Source: Mycolicibacterium mageritense (GTDB lineage Bacteria; Actinomycetota; Actinomycetes; Mycobacteriales; Mycobacteriaceae). From it: DNA of 64,000 nt. Where the stretch lies: positions 7,626,001-7,690,000 of the forward strand of contig NZ_AP022567.1 of NCBI RefSeq assembly GCF_010727475.1. Reading direction: 5' to 3'. Of this stretch, positions 16,135-25,797 are shown in pieces (within the stretch, counting starts at the first letter, position 1; each line of letters opens with the position of its first letter). A model generated the notes under the pieces. That model ran no database searches and was not told where the DNA came from. It saw only the letters and a program-made list of their open reading frames with translations. A program made the position numbers and the translations under genes.

Positions 16135-16153
16135 AAAATCGGTCGAAGATTTT
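16135..16153. promoter_or_regulatory. AT-rich inverted repeat upstream of AsnC-type regulator
   Basis: AAAATC-GGTCGAA-GATTTT, perfect 6-bp arms in an otherwise GC-rich region, 16 bp upstream of the regulator start at 16119 and in the gap shared with the divergent permease. The AT-rich dyad fits an AsnC/Lrp binding site. Inference only. Confidence 0.4.
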
Positions 16154-16346
16154 TTCCTCACCACGCTAGCGGCAGAAAGATCACATATCCCGCCGATTCT
16201 CGCGGCTTATGAGCGAAGTGTTGGAAGATTCCGGCCTATCGATACTCGTTACGCCAGCTTTACGATCGAATCGATTGCAGCGTTTGACCTGGCGGTTTAC
16301 TGTAACGCGCATCACAATCCACCCTCCACTTCGCGCAAGGATCGTC

Positions 16347-17900
16347 ATGGCAGCCAGCGAAACTCCCACGATCACGCCCAAGGCCACCGAAGTGGAGATG
16401 CACGGCGTCGAACCCATCCCCGACGCCGAGCGCACCGCGGGCCCGCTCGACCTGTTCCGTCTGATCTTCGGCGGCGCCAACACGATCGCCACCGTGGTGC
16501 TCGGCACCTTCCCCATCATCTTCGGGCTGTCGTTCCGTGACGCGCTGTTCGCGACCCTGGCCGGCCTGGTGCTCGGCTCGTTGATCCTGGCGCCGATGTC
16601 GCTGTTCGGTCCACGTAACGGCACCAACAACGCGGTGTCGTCGTCGGCGCATCTCGGAGTGCACGGCCGGGTGGTCGGCTCGTTCCTATCCCTGCTGACC
16701 GCCGTCGCGTTCTTCTCGATCTCGGTGTGGACTTCCGGCGACGTCCTGGTGGGCGGCGCCAACAGGGCGATCGGGCTGCCGCAGAACGATCTGGCGGTCG
16801 GCGTGGCGTACGGCATCTTTGCGCTGCTGGTGCTCGTCGTGTGCATCTACGGCTTCCGATTCATGTTGCTGGTCAACAAGATCGCCGTCATCGCGGCCAC
16901 GTTGTTGTTCCTGGCCGGCATCGTGGCCTTCGGCGGCATGTTCGACCCGGGATACAGCGGCACGCTCACCCTCGGCGATCCCCTGTACTGGCCGTCGTTC
17001 GTCGGCGCCGCGCTGATCGTGATGTCGAATCCGGTGTCGTTCGGTGCATTCCTCGGAGACTGGGCCCGTTACATCCCCCGCGAGACGCTCGGCTGGAAGA
17101 CCATGGTGGCCACCATCGCCGCGCAGCTGTCCACGCTGGTGCCGTTCCTGTTCGGTCTTGTCACCGCGACGGTGATCGCCACGCGCGCACCGGAGAACTT
17201 CGCCGCGGGCGACTACGTCGGTGGGCTGCTGACCGTTTCACCGGCCTGGTACTTCATCCCGGTGTGCCTGATCGCGCTGATCGGTGGCATGTCGACCGGC
17301 ACCACCGCGCTGTACGGCACCGGCCTCGACTTCTCCAGCGTGTTCCCCCGCTTCAGCCGCGTCCAGGCGACCATCTTCATCGGCTCGATCGCCATCGTGT
17401 TCATCTTCATCGGGCGCTTCGCTTTCAATGTGGTGCAGAGCATCTCGACGTTCGCGGTGCTGATCGTCACGTGCACCGCGCCGTGGATGGTGGTCATGAT
17501 GGTCGGCTGGTTCACGCGCCGCGGCTGGTACGACTCCGACGCGCTGCAGGTGTTCAACCGCAGGCAGCGCGGCGGGCGGTACTGGTTCACCCATGGCTGG
17601 AACTGGCGCGGTCTGGGCGCCTGGCTGGTGTCGGCCGCACTGTCGATCTGCTTCGTCAATCTGCCCGACCAGTTCGTGGGACCGCTGGGCAACCTCGCCG
17701 GCGGTATCGACCTGTCCATCCCGGTCGGCCTCGGCCTGGCCGCCGTGCTCTACCCCGCGCTGCTGTGGGCGTTCCCCGAACCGCGTGACGCCTTCGGACC
17801 CGACGGCCCGCGGGGGATCCCGGCAGGCGCGCCCGCCGACATCCCGATCGTCTCGGAGGACACCGAAAGCACGTCTCCGACAGCGGAAGCCGTCGCCTGA
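16347..17900 (+). CDS. NCS1-family cytosine/purine permease
   Basis: A 517-residue permease of the nucleobase:cation symporter-1 family with about twelve hydrophobic segments. The N-terminal region has the family pattern GVEPIPDAERT...LFRLIFGGANT, followed by PMSLFGPRNGTNNAVS. Substrates of the family are cytosine, purines, allantoin, hydantoins or thiamine; which one applies here is not readable. The start at 16347 follows GCAAGGATCGTC; upstream in-frame codons code for unconserved sequence. Divergent from the AsnC-type regulator, which probably controls it. Confidence 0.88.
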   Translation: MAASETPTITPKATEVEMHGVEPIPDAERTAGPLDLFRLIFGGANTIATVVLGTFPIIFGLSFRDALFATLAGLVLGSLILAPMSLFGPRNGTNNAVSSSAHLGVHGRVVGSFLSLLTAVAFFSISVWTSGDVLVGGANRAIGLPQNDLAVGVAYGIFALLVLVVCIYGFRFMLLVNKIAVIAATLLFLAGIVAFGGMFDPGYSGTLTLGDPLYWPSFVGAALIVMSNPVSFGAFLGDWARYIPRETLGWKTMVATIAAQLSTLVPFLFGLVTATVIATRAPENFAAGDYVGGLLTVSPAWYFIPVCLIALIGGMSTGTTALYGTGLDFSSVFPRFSRVQATIFIGSIAIVFIFIGRFAFNVVQSISTFAVLIVTCTAPWMVVMMVGWFTRRGWYDSDALQVFNRRQRGGRYWFTHGWNWRGLGAWLVSAALSICFVNLPDQFVGPLGNLAGGIDLSIPVGLGLAAVLYPALLWAFPEPRDAFGPDGPRGIPAGAPADIPIVSEDTESTSPTAEAVA

Positions 17901-17901
17901 C

Positions 17902-19263
17902 CTACTGCGCCTGACTCACCGACGACATGTGGAAGTCGGGGATCCGCAGCGTCGGCATCGCCGCGCGGGTCGCCCAATCCCCCCACTCGCGCGGCAACGT
18001 CACCTCGCTGATCCCGGCCTCGGTGGCCCTCCGCAGCAGGCCCAGCGGACTCTCGTTGAACCGGAAGTTGTTGACGGCCGCAGTCACCTCGCCGTCCTCG
18101 ATGAGGTACACGCCGTCGCGGGTCAGCCCGGTCAACAACAGCACGGTCGGATCCACCTCGCGGATGTACCACAGTGTGGTCAGCAGCAGACCGCGCTCGG
18201 TACCGGCGATCATGTCCGCCAGCTCGGTCGAACCGCCGGTCATCAGCAGGTTGTCCGCGGGCACCGCGACGGGAGTGCCGTACTCGGCGGCAACGGCCCG
18301 CGGGTACGCCAAGGCGTTGACGACGCCGTCGCGGATCCAGTCGACGCGGTTGATGCCCATGCCGTTGTCGAAGATCGACACCCGCTCCGACGAGCTCGGC
18401 ACCGCGACAAACGGCTGGCAGGCCAGGGTTTCGGCGTGTGGGTCGGAGTAGAGGGTCAGCCCGAGATCCGTGAGCTTCTCCCCCACCCGCGTACCGCCGG
18501 GCGCCGACAACGCGGTGCGGCCCTCCTGCGCACCGCGACCGTCCATCGACCAGTTGAGGAAGATCATCATGTCCGCGACCGTGGACGGCGGCATGAGCGT
18601 CTCGTACCGCCCGGCCGGCAGTTCGACGGTCCGCTCTGCCCAGCCCAGCCGCAGCGACAGATCGGCCAGCATCGAATCGACCGGCACGTCAACGAAATCC
18701 GGTGTGCTCACGCCCGCCCAAGCACTCGCCCCGTTCCGCTTGGCGTTGACCTCCACCGAGCCGGTCGGCTGCGTGTAGCGCCGCCGCAAGCCCGTCGAGG
18801 TCGCCACGAACGTCGTCTCGAGCACGTGCCGGGCGTAGCCGTACAGCTGATCACCGCCGCCGAACCCGCGCGCCAATTCGCGTGCGATGCCCGAAAACGC
18901 CTGCGCGCCGGTCTGCGGCACGGCCGCGTCCCAGTCGGCAGGCACTCCGTCGGGTGGCAATGCCGGTGCGGCGTCGCGGGCTTCCGGTGCCGACCTGGCC
19001 GCCTGCTCGGCGGCGGCCACCAGGTCCGGGATGATCGCCGGATCGACCTCGCTGGAGCGCACCGAACCGACGTGCGCCTTGTCTCCTTTGCGCACAACGG
19101 AAATCACCGTGGTAGTGCGGCTGACCGCCTCGCCGTTGGTGGTCATCGAGTTGCCGGCCCAACGCAATGAGGCGTCGGCCCGGTCGGTGACCAGCACCGT
19201 CGTCTCCACGCCCGGATCCGCCGCGCCCAGTGCGATGTCGACGACCTGCTGCGCGCCGATCAT
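17902..19263 (-). CDS. tldE: TldE/PmbA-type metalloprotease subunit
   Basis: A 453-residue protein of the TldD/PmbA family, the non-metal-binding partner in the TldD-TldE heterodimer that degrades unfolded peptides and can mature peptide antibiotics. It lacks the HExxxH zinc motif of its partner and has the family C-terminal block with LLLTTLWYIREVDPTVLLLTGLTRDGVYLIEDGE. The start at ATG 19263 overlaps the tldD stop as ATGA; 20 upstream in-frame codons would overlap tldD heavily and are not conserved. Second gene of a two-gene operon. Confidence 0.85.
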   Translation of the reverse strand: MIGAQQVVDIALGAADPGVETTVLVTDRADASLRWAGNSMTTNGEAVSRTTTVISVVRKGDKAHVGSVRSSEVDPAIIPDLVAAAEQAARSAPEARDAAPALPPDGVPADWDAAVPQTGAQAFSGIARELARGFGGGDQLYGYARHVLETTFVATSTGLRRRYTQPTGSVEVNAKRNGASAWAGVSTPDFVDVPVDSMLADLSLRLGWAERTVELPAGRYETLMPPSTVADMMIFLNWSMDGRGAQEGRTALSAPGGTRVGEKLTDLGLTLYSDPHAETLACQPFVAVPSSSERVSIFDNGMGINRVDWIRDGVVNALAYPRAVAAEYGTPVAVPADNLLMTGGSTELADMIAGTERGLLLTTLWYIREVDPTVLLLTGLTRDGVYLIEDGEVTAAVNNFRFNESPLGLLRRATEAGISEVTLPREWGDWATRAAMPTLRIPDFHMSSVSQAQ

Positions 19264-20777
19264 CGGCCGCCCTCCGTCCTGGTGTTGAGCACGTTGATGC
19301 CACGGAACAACGCGCTGGGGCAACCGTGACTGACCGGGGCCACCTGGCCGGGCTGCGCCTTGCCGCAGTTGAACGCGCCGCCCAGCCGCCAGGTCGAGGG
19401 GCCGCCGACGGCTTCCATGGCTCCCCAGAAGTCGGTGGTGGTGGACTGGTAGGCGACGTCACGCACCTGACCGTCCAACCGGCCGTCGCGGATCCGGTAG
19501 AACCGCTGCCCGGTGAACTGGAAGTTGTAGCGCTGCATGTCGATCGACCAGGACTTGTCGCCGACGATGTACAGGCCGTCGGACACGCGGGAAATCAGAT
19601 CGTCGGTGCTGAGATCCTCGCGTCCCGGCTGCAATGACACGTTGGCCATCCGCTGGATCGGGACGTGGTGCGGCGAGTCGGCGTACGAGCAGCCGTTGGA
19701 ACGCGACTCGCCCAGCCGCGGGGCGAACACTCGATCCAATTGATAGCCGACGAAGATTCCGTCGCGCACCAGATCCCAGCTCTGCGCGCGCACTCCTTCG
19801 TCGTCGAAACCGACCGTGGCCAAACCGAATTCCACGGTGCGGTCGGCGGTCACGTTCATCACGCCGGATCCGTAGCGCATGGTGCCGAGCTTGTCCGGCG
19901 TCGCGAACGACGTTCCGGCGTAGGCCGCTTCGTAGCCGACCGCACGGTCGTATTCGGTCGCGTGGCCGATCGACTCGTGGATGGTCAACCACAAGTTCGA
20001 CGGATCGATCACCAAGTCGGTGGGGCCGGCAATCACCGAAGGCGCCTTGGTCTTCTCGGCCAGCAGCGTCGGCAACTCGGCGAGCTCGGCCGACCAGTTC
20101 CAGATCTCGTCACCGGCGACCGCCTCCCAGCCGCGCGCCGCAGGCGGCGCCAACGTGCGCATGGTTTCGAAGCTGCCCGCCGCGGAGTCGACCGCGACCG
20201 CCTCCAGCGTCGGCAACACCCTCACCCGCTGCTGCGTGATCGAGGATCCGAACGTGTCCGCGTAGAACGTCTGTTCCTTGACCGCGTGAACGCCCGCCGA
20301 CACATGGTCGACGCCGTCGGCCGCCAGCAACCGTCCCGAGTATTCGTCGAGCACGCCGATCTTGTCGGCAGCCGGAACACTGAACGGGTCGATGTCGTAA
20401 GCCGACACCCATGTCGCGTCGGCATAGACCGGTTCGGGGGCCAGTTCGATGCGTTCGGCGTTCAACGGCGCCAGCGTCGTAGCCACCTGGACGGCACGCC
20501 GCGCGGTCTCTGCCGCCACGCCCGGCGCGAGTTCGGCGTTCGACGCGAATCCCCACGTCCCGTCCACGATCACCCGCACCGCGAGCCCGATCTCGCGGTT
20601 GACCACCGACGTCTCCAACTCGCCGTCGCGCAACTGGATGATCTCCGTGGTGATGCGGTGAATTCGCAGGTCGGCGTAGCTCGCTCCGGCCGCGACGGCG
20701 GCGGACAACGCCGCTTGAGCCAACTCGAACCGGGGCAGCTCCAGAAAGTCGGTGTCGACACGTCGTTGAGCTGTCAC
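19260..20777 (-). CDS. tldD: TldD metalloprotease subunit
   Basis: A 505-residue TldD protein. The zinc-binding motif is visible as HESIGHATEYDR near residue 250, the family-typical HExxxH arrangement, and the C-terminal glycine/cysteine region (FNCGKAQPGQ) is also conserved. With TldE it forms a peptidase. GTG at 20777 is favoured because GGGGA lies just upstream; another GTG at 20789 would add four residues. The gene is divergent from the sulfatase gene with about 50 bp between starts. Confidence 0.88.
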   Translation of the reverse strand: MTAQRRVDTDFLELPRFELAQAALSAAVAAGASYADLRIHRITTEIIQLRDGELETSVVNREIGLAVRVIVDGTWGFASNAELAPGVAAETARRAVQVATTLAPLNAERIELAPEPVYADATWVSAYDIDPFSVPAADKIGVLDEYSGRLLAADGVDHVSAGVHAVKEQTFYADTFGSSITQQRVRVLPTLEAVAVDSAAGSFETMRTLAPPAARGWEAVAGDEIWNWSAELAELPTLLAEKTKAPSVIAGPTDLVIDPSNLWLTIHESIGHATEYDRAVGYEAAYAGTSFATPDKLGTMRYGSGVMNVTADRTVEFGLATVGFDDEGVRAQSWDLVRDGIFVGYQLDRVFAPRLGESRSNGCSYADSPHHVPIQRMANVSLQPGREDLSTDDLISRVSDGLYIVGDKSWSIDMQRYNFQFTGQRFYRIRDGRLDGQVRDVAYQSTTTDFWGAMEAVGGPSTWRLGGAFNCGKAQPGQVAPVSHGCPSALFRGINVLNTRTEGGR

Positions 20778-20827
20778 GATTCCCCACACTAAACGGTGCT
20801 CTCAGATTGGGCCCATACGCTGACGCC

Positions 20828-22483
20828 ATGGCAGAGCTCAGTCGACGGGCAGTTCTCGGTGGCACGGCGATCGCCGCGGGGGTCGCGGCCGTGGGACTCG
20901 GTGGCTGTGAATTGATGCGCACGCCTGCGCACGAGGCCGGCCGCCGACCCAACATTCTGGTCATCCTCGTCGACCAGATGCGGGCGCCGCAGTGGTTCCC
21001 CAGCATGCGGCAACTCGGCCCGCTGCTGCCCCGGCTGACCGGTCTGCAGCAGCGCAGTGTCTCCTTCACGTCGCACTACAGCGCGTCGAACATGTGCACG
21101 CCGTCGCGCGGTGTGCTGACCACCGGGCTGTACTCGCACCAGACCGGATGCCTGTTCACCGGCGAGGGCCCCACCGAGTCGACGCTGGCAGCGCGGTTCC
21201 CGACCTGGGGCACGATGCTGCGCGACGCGGGGTACCGGACATGGTGGTGGGGCAAGTGGCATCTGGGTCATGCCGCCGACAACACTCCCGACGGTCTGGA
21301 AGCCCACGGGTTCTCTGGCGGCACGTATCCGTCACCGAACGGCGCACCGAATCAGGGGCTGCAGCAGGATCCGTCGATCGTCGACCAGTTCGGCGAGTGG
21401 TTCGATGCGCATGCGGGTGACGGGCCGTGGTGTACGACGGTGTCACTGGTCAATCCGCACGACATCTGCTGGTGGCCCAAAAACCCGCTGCCGGAAGATG
21501 TTCCACACTGGTTTGACGCGAAGCCGGCCAACTTCGAGACGGCCGACGATCTGCGGCGCCGCGGCAAGCCGCAGTTGCAGATCGACTACATGAACTTCAT
21601 GTCGCCGCTGATGACCGGTGCGATGTCGGCAGACCCGGCGCAGTGGGCCCGCTGCCTCGACATGTATCTGTGGTTGCACCAGCAGGTCGACGTCCAGATC
21701 GGCCGTGTGCTCGACACCCTGGCGTCGCGCCCGGACGTCGACCGCAATACCGTCGTCGTCTTCACGTCCGATCACGGCGAATACGCCGGATCGCACGGAC
21801 TGCGCGGCAAAGGCGCCGCCGTATACGAGGAGAGCATCCGGGTGCCGCTCTTCATCCGCGACCCGTCAGGTCACCTGACACCCGTTGCCGGCGACACCCG
21901 CGCCCAGCTGACCTCCAGCGCCGACCTGGCACCGCTGCTGATGACCATCGGGCACAGCGGCGCGAGCTGGCGTTCGGATTCCCGCTACTCATATCTGGCG
22001 AGCCGTGCCGACATCGCCGGGATCGCCGCCGAGGCGACGACCCCGGGCCGGCCGTGGATCGCGCACGCCACTGACGACATGTCGGTCGAGGAGATGGCGG
22101 CGCTACTGAAATCCCCGATCGCACAGAAGATTTTCGGCGCGGCCGGCCCGCCGACGGACATCCCCACCTCGGCGCCCAGCCACATCGTGGCAGTGCGCAC
22201 CCCCGACGCCAAACTCGGCATGTACACCTACTGGAAGCCCGGCAGCATGGAGATCGACACGTCGCGGCCCATCCATCACGAGTTGTACGACTACGCAACC
22301 GCTTCGGGCGCCGCCGAGATCGACAACCAGGCCGGCCGCAGCCCCAAGCAGGCCGCGCTGCAGGAACTGCTCGAGCACGCGGTGCTGCCGGAACTGCGGG
22401 CACCGCTGCCGGAGTTCCTCGGCGAGGCGCAGGAGCAAGGCCTGGCGAACATGAAAGAGCTTGCTGCCTTGCGCGGTGGGTGA
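20828..22483 (+). CDS. Tat-exported lipoprotein sulfatase
   Basis: A 551-residue type I sulfatase (alkaline phosphatase superfamily). The N-terminus carries a twin-arginine signal (ELSRRAVLGG) and a lipobox ending at Cys27 (LGGC), so the enzyme is probably exported folded and lipid-anchored. The sulfatase signature CTPSR starts at Cys90, the residue converted to formylglycine. Metal ligands include ILVDQ and the later TSDHGEYAGSHG. It should hydrolyse a sulfate ester. The formylglycine-generating enzyme is not in the window. The start at 20828 is chosen because the signal peptide begins there; an upstream in-frame codon adds seven residues. Confidence 0.9.
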   Translation: MAELSRRAVLGGTAIAAGVAAVGLGGCELMRTPAHEAGRRPNILVILVDQMRAPQWFPSMRQLGPLLPRLTGLQQRSVSFTSHYSASNMCTPSRGVLTTGLYSHQTGCLFTGEGPTESTLAARFPTWGTMLRDAGYRTWWWGKWHLGHAADNTPDGLEAHGFSGGTYPSPNGAPNQGLQQDPSIVDQFGEWFDAHAGDGPWCTTVSLVNPHDICWWPKNPLPEDVPHWFDAKPANFETADDLRRRGKPQLQIDYMNFMSPLMTGAMSADPAQWARCLDMYLWLHQQVDVQIGRVLDTLASRPDVDRNTVVVFTSDHGEYAGSHGLRGKGAAVYEESIRVPLFIRDPSGHLTPVAGDTRAQLTSSADLAPLLMTIGHSGASWRSDSRYSYLASRADIAGIAAEATTPGRPWIAHATDDMSVEEMAALLKSPIAQKIFGAAGPPTDIPTSAPSHIVAVRTPDAKLGMYTYWKPGSMEIDTSRPIHHELYDYATASGAAEIDNQAGRSPKQAALQELLEHAVLPELRAPLPEFLGEAQEQGLANMKELAALRGG

Positions 22484-22532
22484 GACTGCGCAATTCGCTT
22501 CCCCGCAGCGCCCGACGTACTAGCTTGACGCC

Positions 22533-23519
22533 ATGCGCGTTTTGGTCACCGGCGGTACCGGGTTCGTGGGCGGTTGGAGCGCGAAAGCAATTGCCGACGC
22601 CGGCCACAGCGTTCGGTTCCTGGTGCGCAAACCCGACCGGCTGCACACGAGCGTCGAAAAGCTCGGTGTCGACGTCTCCGACTACGCGGTCGGCGACATC
22701 ACCGATCGCGACTCGGTCATGCGCGCGCTGGACGGCTGCGATGCCGTCCTGCACAGTGCGGCGCTGGTCGCCACGGATCCGAGCCAGACGGCGAAGATGC
22801 TCAGCACGAACATGGCTGGTGCGCAGAATGTCCTCGGCGGCGCCGCAGAACTCGGCCTCGATCCGATCATTCACGTGTCGAGCATCACCGCGCTGTTCAA
22901 CCCCGACGTGGAGACCCTGACGGCGGACCTGCCGGTGTTCGGCGGGACCGACGGCTACGGCCGCTCCAAGGCCCAGGTCGAGATCTACGCGCGCGGCATG
23001 CAGGATGCCGGCGCGCCCGTGAACATCACCTATCCCGGCATGGTCATGGGCCCGCCGGTCGGCAACCAGTTCGGCGAAGCCGGCGAAGGTGTGGCCGCCG
23101 CACTGCAACTCGGCGCGATTCCGGGCCGCAGCGCGGCCTGGACGATCGTCGACGGCCGCGACCTGGCCGCCCTGCATGCCGCGTTACTCGAACCCGGTCG
23201 TGGGCCCCGGCGGTACATGGCCGGCGGTCATCGCATTCCGGTGGACGAGCTGGCGAAGCTGTTCACCGAGGTGTGCGGCAGGACCGTGCTCGCCGTCCCG
23301 GTTCCCGACACCATGCTGCGGGTTGCCGGGCAGGTGATGGACCGGCTCGGCCCGTACCTGCCGTTCGAAACGCCCTTCACCGAAGCGGGCATGCAGTACT
23401 ACACCCAGATGCCGGGATCCGACGACACGCCCAGCGAACGTGACCTCGGCATCACCTACCGAGATCCGCGAATCACCCTGGCCGACACGGTTGCCGGGCT
23501 GCGTCAGCTGGAGCGCTGA
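22533..23519 (+). CDS. NAD-dependent epimerase/dehydratase family protein
   Basis: A 328-residue extended SDR with the Rossmann motif VTGGTGFVGGWSAKAI at the N-terminus and a YGRSKAQVE segment holding the catalytic Tyr and Lys. It resembles the NAD(P)-dependent epimerase or reductase group related to 3-beta-hydroxysteroid and dihydroflavonol reductases, and it is soluble. The substrate is unknown. Its start is 49 bp after the sulfatase stop on the same strand; a hairpin follows its stop. Confidence 0.8.
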   Translation: MRVLVTGGTGFVGGWSAKAIADAGHSVRFLVRKPDRLHTSVEKLGVDVSDYAVGDITDRDSVMRALDGCDAVLHSAALVATDPSQTAKMLSTNMAGAQNVLGGAAELGLDPIIHVSSITALFNPDVETLTADLPVFGGTDGYGRSKAQVEIYARGMQDAGAPVNITYPGMVMGPPVGNQFGEAGEGVAAALQLGAIPGRSAAWTIVDGRDLAALHAALLEPGRGPRRYMAGGHRIPVDELAKLFTEVCGRTVLAVPVPDTMLRVAGQVMDRLGPYLPFETPFTEAGMQYYTQMPGSDDTPSERDLGITYRDPRITLADTVAGLRQLER

Positions 23520-23527
23520 AAAACCAA

Positions 23528-23565
23528 CGGCCGGAAGCGGTCCGATGAGGACTCACTTCCGGCCG
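23528..23565. terminator. Bidirectional hairpin terminator
   Basis: Perfect 10-bp stem CGGCCGGAAG / CTTCCGGCCG with an 18-nt loop, lying between the convergent epimerase and cutinase genes. There is no T-run on the plus strand, as is usual in mycobacteria. Placement between two convergent stops supports a terminator for both. Confidence 0.7.
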
Positions 23566-23579
23566 GGGGCCGGTCTTGT

Positions 23580-24371
23580 TCAGTTGGCGGGCGCGTCCGC
23601 CTGGCCGGCGGTCTGCACCACGGTCGCGGACGGAGCGGTCACACCCAGCTGGCGGGCGACGAAATCAGCTGCCTGCACTGCCATTCCGTTGTCCTTGTAG
23701 GAGCTGTGTGCGGCACGGTCAAGACCACCCGGGAAGCAGATCGGGTCGCCCGTCGCGCACAGCTGGATGGTCTTGGCCACGTAGGGCTGGCCGATGGTGA
23801 TGGGCGGCGCACTGCGGTCGGCCAGGCCCAGCACGAAGCTGTCGGGCGTCCCGAACAGGGCCACGGCGGCGACGTGGGAGGCAACCGACGCGGGCATCGG
23901 ACCACTGATCCCGGCGGGCAGGACGAAGCCGGCGGGCACCGAGCTGGTGGTGGTGTAGCCGGCCACCGCGGCGCCCTGCGAGTACCCGCCCAGCACGATC
24001 TTGGTCGCCGGGCAATTGGCAGCCACCGACTGGATCCGGTTGCTCGCGTCGGCGATGCCGTCGGCTGCCTGACCGAAGTCCAGCGAGGCCGGGTAGTTCA
24101 CGCCGTACACGTCGACGGTCTTGCCGGGCAGCGCGGCGGTCAGCGCGTCGACGAATGCCTGACCCGTCGCGCCGACGCCGGGCGCCTCATTGGTGCCGCG
24201 GGCGAAGACCACCTCGACGTCGGCACACGCATCGTCGGCGGCATTGGCCGATGCGATCGGGCCGGCCAACGAGCCGAAGACGACCGCCGCCAAGGCGAGC
24301 ACCACGAAGATCGTGGACTGTGCCACCTTGCTGATCGAAGCGCCCGTCCGGGCGTGCTGCCTTGTGCTCAT
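23580..24371 (-). CDS. Secreted cutinase-family esterase
   Basis: A 263-residue cutinase (alpha/beta hydrolase) with a signal peptide that probably ends at ANA (about residue 44). The nucleophile is Ser131 in GGYSQGAAV. The cutinase pattern continues with CATGDPICFPGG (catalytic Asp) and a C-terminal His (RAAHSSY). Cys49 and Cys120 likely form the conserved disulfide. Mycobacterial cutinase-like proteins hydrolyse lipid or polyester substrates at the cell surface. A short low-complexity tail follows the domain. Divergent from the peptidase E gene. Confidence 0.9.
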   Translation of the reverse strand: MSTRQHARTGASISKVAQSTIFVVLALAAVVFGSLAGPIASANAADDACADVEVVFARGTNEAPGVGATGQAFVDALTAALPGKTVDVYGVNYPASLDFGQAADGIADASNRIQSVAANCPATKIVLGGYSQGAAVAGYTTTSSVPAGFVLPAGISGPMPASVASHVAAVALFGTPDSFVLGLADRSAPPITIGQPYVAKTIQLCATGDPICFPGGLDRAAHSSYKDNGMAVQAADFVARQLGVTAPSATVVQTAGQADAPAN

Positions 24372-24592
24372 GTCTGTGTCCCCAGTCCCTATAGCGGCGA
24401 TTACCTGCTACAAGTGGAACGAAGCACGTCCGATTCCGGCGGCGTCAAGTGATGTACGCCACATGAGCAAAGTGCGGTCATCGGGATTGCTGGAGCGGCT
24501 TCAGGCGTTGGCTTGTCGGCCTTCGCGTCGACGACTGGCTCACCGGGGCTAATTCTGTTGTCCGCCTGCGGCCCGATGCCTAACGTCGAGAC

Positions 24593-25318
24593 ATGCCAGC
24601 CGACGTACCGACCATCTTGGCCACCAGCGGAGGCATCGGTGCGGGTCACCGCACCCGGTTTTCCTTCACCCCGCTGACCGACTTCGCGGTAGACCTGTCC
24701 GGCGTCGCAGGCAGAGCACCGCGCATGTGTCTGCTGGCCACGGCCATGGGCGACGACAAGGCCATCCTGCACCACCTCACCGAAGCGGCACAGGAACGCG
24801 GATTCACGGCATCGCACCTCTCGCTGTTCCCGATGCCCAACATCGAGGACGTCACAGCCCACCTGCTCGACCAGGACGTGGTGTGGGTCTTCGGAGGCAG
24901 CGTGGCAGGCCTGCTGGCGATGTGGCGTCTGCACGGTATCGACGCCGCGCTGCGCACGGCGTGGCAGGCAGGTGTGGTCCTGACCGGCATTTCCGCAGGC
25001 TCGATCTGCTGGCACGCGGGCGGTACGACCGACTCGTTCGGCCCTGAACTCCGAGCCGTGACCAACGGGTTGGGATTCGTCCCGTACGCCAACGGTGTGC
25101 ACTTCGACTCCGAAGACCAGCGCCGCCCCCTGTTGCGCTCATTGGTCGGCGAGGGTGCGTTGCCTGCCGCTTACGCGACCGACGATGGAGCGGGGGTGCT
25201 GTATCGCGGCACGGGGTTTTCGGAAGCCGTGTGTGAAACAGACTGTGCGGGAGTCTATTTCATCGAAAGACGGGACGGCGCCGGCGTCGAGACCGCACTC
25301 GATGTGCGGCGGTTGTAG
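24593..25318 (+). CDS. Peptidase E-like (S51) protein
   Basis: A 241-residue class-I-glutamine-amidotransferase-like protein of the peptidase S51 group. The nucleophile elbow is GISAGSICW near residue 140, with the upstream WVFGGS segment and downstream GLGFVPYANGVHFDSEDQRR typical of the family. Such enzymes cleave Asp-X dipeptides or related substrates. Cytoplasmic. It is followed after 3 bp by a GNAT gene, so the two form an operon. Confidence 0.85.
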   Translation: MPADVPTILATSGGIGAGHRTRFSFTPLTDFAVDLSGVAGRAPRMCLLATAMGDDKAILHHLTEAAQERGFTASHLSLFPMPNIEDVTAHLLDQDVVWVFGGSVAGLLAMWRLHGIDAALRTAWQAGVVLTGISAGSICWHAGGTTDSFGPELRAVTNGLGFVPYANGVHFDSEDQRRPLLRSLVGEGALPAAYATDDGAGVLYRGTGFSEAVCETDCAGVYFIERRDGAGVETALDVRRL

Positions 25319-25321
25319 GGC

Positions 25322-25786
25322 ATGGCGACCATCGGGTTCCGACCGGCCACCAAAGCCGATTTCGAGTTCATCTTCGATTTGCACAAGCAGACGCTCGGTC
25401 CGTACGTCGACCTGGTCTGGGGATGGGATGACGAGGTTCAGCGGGCGTATCTCGAACGCACGCTGGACCTCGACTCGACCGAGATCATCGTGGTCGACGG
25501 GGCCGACGTCGGACGGCTCAATATCGAGCACCGCGACGGCGAACTGTTTCTCGGGCTCATCGAGATCACGCCTGACCACCAGGGTCGAGGAATCGGCGCA
25601 CACATTGTTCAGGCACTGCTCGACACGGCATTCGCGGACGCAAAGCCCGTGCGCCTCAACGTGCTCAGGGTGAATTCACGCGCATACCAGCTGTACCGAC
25701 GGCTGGGCTTCCATGAAGTTCCTCCAGAAGGCGTCGATCCGCACATCCGGATGACCTTGCGGGCACACCCACCGGGCCAGGGCTGA
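25322..25786 (+). CDS. GNAT family N-acetyltransferase
   Basis: A 154-residue GCN5-related acetyltransferase. The acetyl-CoA binding motif A is TPDHQGRGIGAHIVQALL, and the C-terminal VNSRAYQLYRRLGFHEV is the usual end of the fold. The substrate is unknown. It starts 3 bp after the peptidase E-like gene and converges with the CYTH-CHAD gene 11 bp away. Confidence 0.9.
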   Translation: MATIGFRPATKADFEFIFDLHKQTLGPYVDLVWGWDDEVQRAYLERTLDLDSTEIIVVDGADVGRLNIEHRDGELFLGLIEITPDHQGRGIGAHIVQALLDTAFADAKPVRLNVLRVNSRAYQLYRRLGFHEVPPEGVDPHIRMTLRAHPPGQG

Positions 25787-25797
25787 AGATGACTTGT

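Noticed and set aside
17593..20792. Long plus-strand open frames across tldE and tldD
   Set aside because: Arg/His-rich products without motifs, antisense to two recognised protease genes.
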